Below are positions 35,982 through 43,152 of a DNA stretch of 64,000 nt, in pieces. Each line of letters opens with the position of its first letter. Position 1 is the stretch's first letter. The position numbers and the translations under genes were made by a program. The DNA lies in contig NZ_JARUBH010000009.1 in NCBI RefSeq assembly GCF_029626105.1, positions 2,542,001 through 2,606,000 on the forward strand, read 5' to 3'. The DNA comes from Solwaraspora sp. WMMD792. Lineage in GTDB: Bacteria > Actinomycetota > Actinomycetes > Mycobacteriales > Micromonosporaceae. Below the pieces are notes generated by a model. That model was not told where the DNA came from and did not search any database. It was given only the letters and a program-made list of their open reading frames with translations.

Positions 35982-36900
35982 TGAGCCATTTTCATCCTGT
36001 GTAGGGGTTGGCTTCGACGTGGTGCAGGACGAGGATGGCCTGCACGATCGCGGTGGCGCGGTGTGGGCTGCAGCGCAGCTTGGTCAGGATCTTCCAGGTC
36101 TTGAGCGTGGCGATGGCCCGTTCGCCGTGTGCTCGGATCTTCGCGTGCGCCCGGTTGATCGTCTTCTGTCGGCGTGACAGCTTCGGTCGGAAGCGGTGGC
36201 GCTTGAACGGGGTGCGGACGGTGCCTCGGGCGCCCTGGTAGCCCTTGTCGGCGAAAGTCATCACCTGGGCGCTGGTCAGCGCGTGGGTGATGCCGTGGAC
36301 GCGGGCGGCGGTGAGGTCGTGCGCCGAGCCCGGCAGTGTCCGGGAGGCCCAGACGAGCCGGCCGGCGGCGTCGGCGATGACCTGCACGTTCACGCCGTGG
36401 CGCTGGTGTTTGCCGGAGTAGTACGGCTTCTGGTCCGCCACTCGGTCGATCGGGATCAGGGTGCCGTCGAGGATCGTGTACGCCAGGTGTCGGATGCGGC
36501 GCATCGCCGTGGTCAGGTCCTCGGCGACCGCGGCGAGCAGGGCGATCGCTTCCTGCACGTACCGCCAGGCGGTGGCGACGCCGACGGCGAACCCGGCGGC
36601 GAGCCGGGTGTAGGTGTCGCCGTTGCGTAGGTGGGCCAGGGCGAGTAGTGCCTGGCGGCCGGGGTCGAGGCGCCGCCATCGGGATCGATGCTGGTTGCGG
36701 TGGGCTCGGATGAGGTCGGTGAGGTGGTTGAGGGTGCGGCTGGACAGCGGGATCGTGGAGGGGTAAGACAGCACGGGCGAGGCTCCCGGTCGGGGCATCG
36801 GATCTTGGTCGACTGCTGTCTTACCTGGAGCCTCGCCCTCATCGCTCTCCGGGCTTGCTGCGCCCGCCCTGACCTGCAAGATCAGCTTGGAAAAGGCTCA
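35982..36900. mobile_element. IS5-family insertion sequence, complete
   Basis: 919 bp bounded by short inverted ends, TGAGCC.TTTTC on the left and its complement (GAAAA GGCTCA) on the right. It carries one leftward transposase gene that fills most of the element. It directly abuts the left end of the IS21-family element, so it most likely jumped into that end after IS21 had landed in the array. Confidence 0.75.
35992..36774 (-). CDS. IS5-family transposase (DDE_Tnp_4 type)
   Basis: 260 residues from a GTG at 36774, giving LSYPSTIPLSSRTLNHLTDLIRAHR, the usual start of this actinomycete group; longer in-frame starts to 36879 exist. Then RQALLALAHLRNGDTYTRLAAGFAVGVATAWRYV (DNA-binding helices), the first catalytic Asp in ILDGTLIPID, the second in FADKGYQG, and a Glu in HGERAIATLKTW. 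The gene appears intact, so the element may be active. Confidence 0.88.
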   Translation of the reverse strand: MLSYPSTIPLSSRTLNHLTDLIRAHRNQHRSRWRRLDPGRQALLALAHLRNGDTYTRLAAGFAVGVATAWRYVQEAIALLAAVAEDLTTAMRRIRHLAYTILDGTLIPIDRVADQKPYYSGKHQRHGVNVQVIADAAGRLVWASRTLPGSAHDLTAARVHGITHALTSAQVMTFADKGYQGARGTVRTPFKRHRFRPKLSRRQKTINRAHAKIRAHGERAIATLKTWKILTKLRCSPHRATAIVQAILVLHHVEANPYTG

Positions 36901-36970
36901 TCGTCAACGCCGCCTCAATCGTGACCACCGTGGTCCGGCTGAAACTGGACCACCCCGGTTTGGTTGATCT

Positions 36971-37765
36971 TCAGTCGTTGGTCTTGGTCGCTGCCGGGAC
37001 GCGGCCGAGGTCGCGGTCCTTGAGCCGGTAGCTGTCGCCCTTCATCGAAACGACCTCGGCGTGGTGAACAAGCCGGTCGATCATGGCCGCGGCGACGACG
37101 TCATCACCGAAGACCTCTCCCCACCGGCCGAAGGGCTTGTTACTGGTGACGATCAGCGAGGCACGTTCGTAGCGGTTCGAAACCAACTGGAAGAACAGGT
37201 TCGCCGCTTCGGCTTCGAAGGGGATGTAGCCGACCTCGTCAACGATCACCAGCGGGATCCGGCCGAGTTTGACGAGCTCGTCCTGCAGCCGGCCGGCGTG
37301 GTGGGCGTCAGCGAGACGGGACACCCACTGAGCGGCGGTGGCGAACGCGACCCGGTGTCCGGCCTGGCAGGCCCGGATACCGAGACCGATGGACAGGTGG
37401 GTCTTGCCGGTGCCGGGCGGCCCCAGGAACACGACGTTCTCCTTCGACGCCACGAAGTCCAGAGTGCCCAGGTGGGCGATCGTCTCCCGCTTCAACGACC
37501 GCTGGTGTTCGAAGTCGAACTCCTCCAGGCTCTTGCGTGCCGGGAACCTCGCCGCCCGGATACGCCCCTCACCGCCGTGGGCCTCCCGGGCCGCCACTTC
37601 GCGTTGCAGACAGGCGGCGAGAAACTCCTCGTGCGTCCACGACTCCGCCCGGGCCCGCTCCGCGAGCCGGTCCACCGACGCCGCCAACGAGGGCGCCTTC
37701 AACGCACGGGTGAGGAAAGCGATCTCGGAGGAGACGTTGCGGTTGCCGGTCGTTCTGGAGGCCAT
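36971..37765 (-). CDS. istB: IS21 helper ATPase IstB
   Basis: 264 residues from the ATG at 37765, overlapping the istA stop by one base. AAA+ ATPase: Walker A FLGPPGTGKTHLSIGLG, Walker B LVIVDEVGYIPF, sensor LIVTSNKPFGRWGEVFGD and the terminal MIDRLVHHAEVVSMKGDSYRLKDR block. It directs the IstA transposase to target DNA. Intact. Confidence 0.95.
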   Translation of the reverse strand: MASRTTGNRNVSSEIAFLTRALKAPSLAASVDRLAERARAESWTHEEFLAACLQREVAAREAHGGEGRIRAARFPARKSLEEFDFEHQRSLKRETIAHLGTLDFVASKENVVFLGPPGTGKTHLSIGLGIRACQAGHRVAFATAAQWVSRLADAHHAGRLQDELVKLGRIPLVIVDEVGYIPFEAEAANLFFQLVSNRYERASLIVTSNKPFGRWGEVFGDDVVAAAMIDRLVHHAEVVSMKGDSYRLKDRDLGRVPAATKTND

Positions 37766-38994
37766 CACGCGGCCGCCTCGGCATCGACACCGAACATGCG
37801 GTCGTAGTCGGCCAACCTGCGGTGCTCCACCTCGGCCGTGACCGCCGGTGCCGGCGCCTGCCGCGCGGCGGTCCGCAGATCGGCGGCGGCCTGACGGTGA
37901 GCCGGGTCGGTGATGCTCTGATGCCGCGCCCAGCACCGGTCGTGCCGGGCGACGAGACGGCCCTCGCAGAGCACCTGCACCCGGTCGGCGTCAGCGACCA
38001 CGTCGACCCGGCGGCCCACCACCATCGGGTGCACCGAGTAGTCGTTGCCGTCCAGCCGGACGTAGTGGTCGCGGGGCAGACGGGTGCTCCGCCGCCAGCC
38101 GACCACCGGCGCGACCGGCGGCAGCGTCAACATCGCCGCTCGGTCGGCCTCCCACCGGTCCACCGGCCGGCAGCCCAGCACCCGGTGCCGACGCTGGTTC
38201 GCCCGTACCAGCCATTCGGCAAGCTGGGCGTTGAAGTCCCGGGGCGAGCTGAACCGGCGCCCGGGCAGGAACGACGTCTCAAGATAGCCGTTCGCCCGCT
38301 CCACCAGGCCTTTGGCTTCCGGATCCGCCGGCCGGCACTGGAGCACGCGGATCCCGAGAGTGCCACGGAAGCCGTTCATCGCCTCGGTCAACTGCGGCCT
38401 GCCGGCACGCCACTGGCCAACCGCTGACTCGTTGTCCCATACCAACGTCCTGGGCACCCGACCCCACCCGGAGATCAACGTCCAGTGTCCGACCAGCAGA
38501 TCCGCCGACTGCCGGGACGGGATCATCACCGCCGTCAGCCACCGCGAGTACCCGGACACCATCACCATCACCGGCGGCCGTCCGACCTGACCGAACCCCA
38601 GGGGCACGTCCGCCGGCGGGAACCACAGATCACACTGCGCCAGCTCACCCGGCAGGTACTCGGTGCGCTGCGCCGGGTCAGGCCGGCGGAACAACGGCCG
38701 CAGCCGCTGCACCCGGTCACAGAACACCGTCTTCCCACGGGTCCACCCGACCCGTTCCATGATCACCGTCGAGGGCATGTCCGGGAACTCCGCCAACAAC
38801 GCCCTGATCTGCGGCTCGACCGCGTCCACGATCGAGCCCTTCGCCGCCCGTCGGTACCGCGGCGGCTCATCACTGGCCAACGCCTTCTTCACGGTGTTGC
38901 GAGACATCCTCAACCGCCGTGCGATGGCCTGAATCGCCATACCCTCCGACCGCCGCAGCCGCCGGATCTCCGCCCAGTCCTCCACGTTCAGCAC
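37765..38994 (-). CDS. istA: IS21 transposase IstA
   Basis: 409 residues. An N-terminal HTH (EIRRLRRSEGMAIQAIARRLRMSRNTVKKAL), then an rve/DDE integrase core: AQCDLWFPPADV, MVSGYSRWLTAVMIPSRQSADLL, LVWDNESAVG and the Glu in ADPEAKGLVERANGYLETSFLPGR, with a C-terminal beta domain (NDYSVHPMVVGRRVDV). Intact, so the element could still move or excise. Confidence 0.95.
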   Translation of the reverse strand: MLNVEDWAEIRRLRRSEGMAIQAIARRLRMSRNTVKKALASDEPPRYRRAAKGSIVDAVEPQIRALLAEFPDMPSTVIMERVGWTRGKTVFCDRVQRLRPLFRRPDPAQRTEYLPGELAQCDLWFPPADVPLGFGQVGRPPVMVMVSGYSRWLTAVMIPSRQSADLLVGHWTLISGWGRVPRTLVWDNESAVGQWRAGRPQLTEAMNGFRGTLGIRVLQCRPADPEAKGLVERANGYLETSFLPGRRFSSPRDFNAQLAEWLVRANQRRHRVLGCRPVDRWEADRAAMLTLPPVAPVVGWRRSTRLPRDHYVRLDGNDYSVHPMVVGRRVDVVADADRVQVLCEGRLVARHDRCWARHQSITDPAHRQAAADLRTAARQAPAPAVTAEVEHRRLADYDRMFGVDAEAAA

Positions 38995-39064
38995 CTCCCG
39001 ATGCTTCAGGAGGTGGTCCCGATTCAGCCGGAACCACGTGGTCAGTTTTCACGCGGAGCTGACA

Positions 39065-40432
39065 ACCATCCCCGCGTGCGCGGGGAGCAGGGTACGTCGG
39101 TGGGCCGTTGCATGACCGCGACGGGACCATCCCCGCGTGCGCGGGGAGCAGACGTACGGCAGCTCATCCCAAGCAACCACCCGGGGACCATCCCCGCGTG
39201 CGCGGGGAGCAGCTCATGCTCGCCGTAGGCGTCGGCGCCGGCCTGGGACCATCCCCGCGTGCGCGGGGAGCAGGTTCCGTTGGTCTGCTTCGCGGCCCGC
39301 GTTGAGGGACCATCCCCGCGTGCGCGGGGAGCAGCAAACGACGGAAGTGGAAATGGCACTACCCGCGGGACCATCCCCGCGTGCGCGGGGAGCAGGCGCA
39401 GAAAATCGCGGTGATCTGCCGGTGCCTGGGACCATCCCCGCGTGCGCGGGGAGCAGGCGTGGCCCGGTCGACTCTTATCGCGAGTGTCAGGACCATCCCC
39501 GCGTGCGCGGGGAGCAGGCACGCCGGTCGGCGATGTAGTGCGTGACCGCGGGACCATCCCCGCGTGCGCGGGGAGCAGCTGGTGGATCATCTGACCGGCG
39601 AGCGGTGGCAGGGACCATCCCCGCGTGCGCGGGGAGCAGGCAGGACTGTCAGCGGCGTCGCCGGCGGGCCGGGGACCATCCCCGCGTGCGCGGGGAGCAG
39701 TCGGCGGATGTAGAGCGCTTGGTGGTCACCCAGGGACCATCCCCGCGTGCGCGGGGAGCAGTTTGCAGTTCACCCGGGACCTGTACGACGCCGGGGACCA
39801 TCCCCGCGTGCGCGGGGAGCAGAGCAGCCCCGCCGCCAGGTGCCGCCGCCGCACGGGACCATCCCCGCGTGCGCGGGGAGCAGTCGTTCGCGTCCGTGAC
39901 CTCAGGCAACGGCCAGGGACCATCCCCGCGTGCGCGGGGAGCAGATCGTCGAGAAGCCGGGGTCGATGTCGGTCGAGGGACCATCCCCGCGTGCGCGGGG
40001 AGCAGCGACAGATCCCCGGCCACACCGGCCCATGTGCGGGACCATCCCCGCGTGCGCGGGGAGCAGGTGTTCGTCCACAACGGGCACGCGGACCTGACGG
40101 GACCATCCCCGCGTGCGCGGGGAGCAGCCGAGCGCGAACCCGACTGACCACCGGGCCGCGGGACCATCCCCGCGTGCGCGGGGAGCAGTGCACCAGGAAG
40201 AACTCTCCGGTGTGGAAGTAGGGACCATCCCCGCGTGCGCGGGGAGCAGTGAATTGCCAGCAACGGCGAGACAAGATACCCAGGACCATCCCCGCGTGCG
40301 CGGGGAGCAGGCAGGCCCAGCGCCGGGGTGATGGCGGCGGCGGGGACCATCCCCGCGTGCGCGGGGAGCAGGTGACCGTCGCGGCGCAACTCGAGTTCTC
40401 CCGGGGACCATCCCCGCGTGCGCGGGGAGCAG
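39065..40432 (-). CRISPR. CRISPR array 2, youngest (leader-side) segment: 22 repeats plus the split repeat
   Basis: The first unit (39065-39090) is the right part of the repeat cut at 35981. Complete repeats then end every 61 bp from 39151 to 40432, all close to consensus. With the other segments the reconstructed array has 59 repeats. Spacer 39274-39305 is nearly the same as two in array 1, and spacer 39701-39732 overlaps one at 35332-35363. This part still has its leader, so it can be expressed and extended. Confidence 0.97.
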
Positions 40433-40505
40433 ACTTCCTGACCTGGGCGTTTACGAGGTTACCGGCCGGTTTTCGTTCACTTTCATTCGGAGCTACTCCA
40501 GGTCC
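40433..40505 (-). promoter_or_regulatory. CRISPR array 2 leader
   Basis: Matches the array 1 leader in blocks CTGGGCGTTTA, CCGGTTTTCxTTCACTTT, at the same distance from the last repeat. Transcription and spacer integration should therefore proceed leftward from here. Confidence 0.75.
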
Positions 40506-40522
40506 AACGAGGTGTTGCGGGG

Positions 40523-40551
40523 GGATGCAGGCAGGGTACCTGCCTGCATCC
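40523..40551 (-). terminator. Strong hairpin between DUF397 gene and array 2 leader
   Basis: A perfect 13-bp inverted repeat, GGATGCAGGCAGG / CCTGCCTGCATCC, with a 3-nt loop, lies 14 bp past the stop of the leftward DUF397 gene. It should end that operon and shield the array from read-through. Confidence 0.7.
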
Positions 40552-40564
40552 GCCAGCCGGTGAC

Positions 40565-40753
40565 CTATCGGGTGGGCAGGTGGGTGGTGAAGGTGGCCCA
40601 CTGGGCGGGGGCGAAGGTCAGGACCGGGCCGGTCGCGTCCTTGCTGTCCCGTACGGCGATGACGTCGGGCAGGTTCGTCGCTACTTCGACGCAGTTGCCC
40701 GAGTTGCCACTTCGGCTACTCTTCCGCCACTTCGCGTCGGTCAGGCTGTCCAC
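40565..40753 (-). CDS. DUF397 protein
   Basis: 62 residues from a GTG at 40753: LTDAKWRKSSRSGNSGNCVEVATNLPDVIAVRDSKDATGPVLTFAPAQWATF. The WRKSSRSG..GNCVEVA and AVRDSKD..GPVL.F motifs define DUF397. In actinomycetes DUF397 genes sit directly after XRE-DUF5753 regulators, a pair described as toxin-antitoxin-like (Scr1/Scr2). Here the start lies 38 nt inside the 3' end of the XRE gene. Confidence 0.85.
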   Translation of the reverse strand: MDSLTDAKWRKSSRSGNSGNCVEVATNLPDVIAVRDSKDATGPVLTFAPAQWATFTTHLPTR

Positions 40754-41663
40754 TAGCGAATTCCTCCAGTATCTGACGGATGAGATCCCTTGACGCCGAT
40801 TCGTCGAGGGCACGGCTCTCAAGATCCTTCCAGACCAAATCGTAGGCCCTGACTTCGTCGGCCTTGTTCAGGTAGAGCGATCCCGTCAGGGTGTCGACGT
40901 AGACCAGCGGCGGCTCAACCGGATCCGGGCTGAGTGGGGCGTTGGGAAAGGTCAGGAAACTGAACGCCGAGTTCATGCCGGCGTGAGCACCGACCGTGTA
41001 CGGGATCACCTGAACCGAGACACTGTGCCGCTCGGTGACGTCAAGGAGGTGCTGAAGCTGCGCGACCATCACCTCAGGCCCGCCGACCTCCCGACGCAAC
41101 ACAGCCTCGTTCAGCATCACCTTCAGGTGTGGCGGGCGCGGCGAAGCCAGAAGCGCTTGCCGTTCAATACGAACCTTGACTCGGTGTGCGATCTGTTCCT
41201 CGGTGAGCAGCCCGACCGGAAGGCGGGTCACCGTCTCGGCATAAGCACGTACTTGCAACAGCCCTGGAACTGACTCCGGCTCGTACTGCCGGATCATGGC
41301 GGCGCTGTCTTCGAGGGAGACGTAGAGGCCGAACCAGGCGGGTAGGGCCGATTCGGTGTAGTCGTGCCACCAGGCACGTCTCGGGGCTTCGCGGGTCTCC
41401 CTGGTCATGGTGAGCAGGCGGTGGCGGGTCTCCGGGGATACCCGGTAGAGGGTGCACATGGCGTCGACGTCGACGTCGCGGAAGCGGATCCGCGAGTCGC
41501 CGGCCTCGATGCGCCAGATGGTGGAGGAGCCGCGTTGCAGTGCCCGAGCTGCGGCGTCCTGGCTGATGCCGGCGGACTCCCGCAAGACGGTGAGCCAGCG
41601 GCCGATGTGTCGGCGGAGCAGGGTTGTGCCGATGGAGCCGGACAAATCGCTCGCCCCCTTCAT
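40716..41663 (-). CDS. XRE-family regulator with DUF5753 domain (Scr1-like)
   Basis: 315 residues. HTH at residues ~18-70: LRRHIGRWLTVLRESAGISQDAAARALQRGSSTIWRIEAGDSRI. The DUF5753 domain follows (AAMIRQYEPESVPGLLQVRAYAETVTRL, VMLNEAVLRREVGG, VSVQVIPYTVGAHAGMNSAFSFLTFP, PLVYVDTLTGSLYLN). Typically a DNA-binding antitoxin-like regulator of its DUF397 partner. A 12-bp palindrome 46 bp before the start could be its own operator. Confidence 0.88.
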   Translation of the reverse strand: MKGASDLSGSIGTTLLRRHIGRWLTVLRESAGISQDAAARALQRGSSTIWRIEAGDSRIRFRDVDVDAMCTLYRVSPETRHRLLTMTRETREAPRRAWWHDYTESALPAWFGLYVSLEDSAAMIRQYEPESVPGLLQVRAYAETVTRLPVGLLTEEQIAHRVKVRIERQALLASPRPPHLKVMLNEAVLRREVGGPEVMVAQLQHLLDVTERHSVSVQVIPYTVGAHAGMNSAFSFLTFPNAPLSPDPVEPPLVYVDTLTGSLYLNKADEVRAYDLVWKDLESRALDESASRDLIRQILEEFASGQPDRREVAEE

Positions 41664-41708
41664 CCTCTGTGGTGAGTGTAGTCACCAACGTGGCGGACAA
41701 TCAACTGA

Positions 41709-41738
41709 CGAGCGCCTTCATAATCGTGAAGGCGCTCG
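41709..41738. promoter_or_regulatory. 12-bp perfect palindrome upstream of the XRE gene
   Basis: CGAGCGCCTTCA, a 6-nt loop TAATCG, then TGAAGGCGCTCG. It lies in the 290-bp region between the XRE gene (leftward, starts 41663) and the gene at 41954. It could be an operator for the XRE protein, or a terminator; no T-run follows on either side. Confidence 0.5.
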
Positions 41739-41953
41739 GCACTGAAATGATTGACCTCGACCAGGGGTTGCCCACGACGATAAGGGCGCATCGCGCCTTG
41801 TCTTATGCATGCGGTCCAACTTAGATAACTGATGCCGGTGCTGTCCATAGTCACCCGCCGCAGTCGGAGAACCCCCCGTGACCGGCTGCGGCGGGCCCGG
41901 CGCATGCGCTCCTGCCCGCACGATTAATTGATCTTCGCTCGGGAGGAAATGGA

Positions 41954-42175
41954 ATGTCCACCGCCCTCGCGTTCATTGCCGCCGGCTTTGTGCTCGGCAT
42001 TCCGCCGGGTCTGCTGCTGTGCCGGCTGCGGCGGCGCTGGTGCCCGGCCTGCGGGCAGACGCTGCGCTGCCCCGACTGCGGCTCCCGGCAGTTCGTCACC
42101 TTCGACATCCGGCCGACGACCGGGCGGCGCTGGTCGCCCCGGGCGCGGTCGGCGACCCGGGCAGTCGGCTCGTGA
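41954..42175 (+). CDS. Small membrane-anchored zinc-ribbon protein
   Basis: 73 residues after a strong GGGAGGA ribosome site. One N-terminal hydrophobic segment (ALAFIAAGFVLGIPPGLLLC), then a CPACG...CPDCG zinc-ribbon and a basic tail. The stop overlaps a GTG that opens the next frame (GTGA). Function unknown; I recognise no named family. Confidence 0.65.
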   Translation: MSTALAFIAAGFVLGIPPGLLLCRLRRRWCPACGQTLRCPDCGSRQFVTFDIRPTTGRRWSPRARSATRAVGS

Positions 42176-42420
42176 CCGTCGAGCATGTGGCGGCGCGGCC
42201 GTCGTGGCGGTGCCGGGTGTGCCGGGCACCGTGGCCGTGTCAGCCGGCGAAGGCGCAACTTGTCGCCGCGTACGACCGGATCGGCCTGTGCATGTACGTG
42301 GCCGAACGGTCCGCGGAGGCAGCCCTCGACCTGCCGGGGCTGACCCCGGCGGCGGCGTACGCCCGGTTCCTCGGCTGGGCGCGGGCCGCCACCCGTTCCG
42401 AACCCACTGGAGAGACCACG
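42172..42420 (+). CDS. Small Cys-rich domain, in frame with the following GNAT gene
   Basis: From the GTG at 42172 the frame reads VEHVAARPSWRCRVCRAPWPCQPAKAQLVAAYDRIGLCMYVAERSAEAA...LTPAAAYARFLGWAR. It resembles the ~80-residue actinomycete proteins with a CRxCxxPWPC start that are common as separate genes. Here no stop codon follows before 42421, so it continues straight into the acetyltransferase. Either the two make one fused protein of 326 residues, or an internal start at 42421 gives the GNAT alone as well. Confidence 0.5.
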
Positions 42421-43152
42421 ATGGAATCCGAGATGACCGTCCGGGACGCCGACGTCACCGACATCGCCGAACTGTCGGCGCTGCTCGCCGAGGCGTTCGT
42501 GACCAACCCGGTGGCCGGCTGGCTGATCACCGACGTGTCCAACCGGTACACCACGTTCCTGCGGCTGTTCGACGTCGAGTTGACGCACGGGCTGAGGCAC
42601 GGCGTCGTGCACGTCGCCGGCAACCGCGAAGGGGTGGCCGTTTGGCAGCCGTACCCGATGCGGTTGACGACGGTGACCGACCACGAGCGGGAGGTGCTCG
42701 GTGCGGCCGGCATCTACCGGCGGCGGGTCGCGCACCTGCGAGCGGTGCGTGACGAGCACCGGGCGGCGGCGTTGCGGCTGCCGGTCGGGCCGTCGGCCGG
42801 CCTGTCCGCGCGGTCGCCGGTGGGGTCGGCCGGGCCGGCTGCCGGGCCGGCCGACGGGTCCGCGCCGGAGCCGGTGGTCGGCCACGAGCTGGTGTACCTG
42901 GCGGCGGCACCGTGGCAGCGCCGCCGCCGCATCGGCGCGGCGCTGCTCGACCACCATCAGCGCACGTTGGACGCCGCCGGGCTGGTCGGGCACACCGTCA
43001 CCGACGAGGAGTACGCCCGTGACCTGCTGGCGGTGCGCGGCTGGCGCACGCCCGGCCCCCGGCACCTCTCCCCCGGCGGGCCGCCGCTGTGGTCGATGCG
43101 CCGCGACCCCGGCACCCGGCCGATTCCGCCTACAGCGGGGTACGGACGATGA
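42421..43152 (+). CDS. GNAT family N-acetyltransferase
   Basis: 243 residues from an ATG with a GGAGAG ribosome site. It starts MTVRDADVTDIAELSALLAEAFVTNPVAGWLI; after an Ala/Pro/Gly-rich insert (~residues 120-150) comes HELVYLAAAPWQRRRRIGAALLDHH, the acetyl-CoA-binding motif A (R-R-x-G-x-A), and a final NXXA-type region. Substrate unknown. The 3' end overlaps the convergent AbfB-domain gene by 23 nt. Confidence 0.75.
   Translation: MESEMTVRDADVTDIAELSALLAEAFVTNPVAGWLITDVSNRYTTFLRLFDVELTHGLRHGVVHVAGNREGVAVWQPYPMRLTTVTDHEREVLGAAGIYRRRVAHLRAVRDEHRAAALRLPVGPSAGLSARSPVGSAGPAAGPADGSAPEPVVGHELVYLAAAPWQRRRRIGAALLDHHQRTLDAAGLVGHTVTDEEYARDLLAVRGWRTPGPRHLSPGGPPLWSMRRDPGTRPIPPTAGYGR

Larger units (their letters stand above)
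36901..39064. mobile_element. IS21-family insertion sequence, complete
   Basis: About 2.16 kb with related ends: the left has CGTCAACGCC...GTGACCACC then GTGGTCCGGCTGAA, and the complement of the right end reads TGTCAGCTCCGCG...CTGACCAC then GTGGTTCCGGCTGAA. These multiple subterminal repeats are typical of IS21. It encodes istA and istB leftward. ACCAT direct repeats flank the IS5+IS21 block. The insertion splits CRISPR array 2 within a repeat and separates 22 leader-side repeats from the older 36. Confidence 0.85.
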
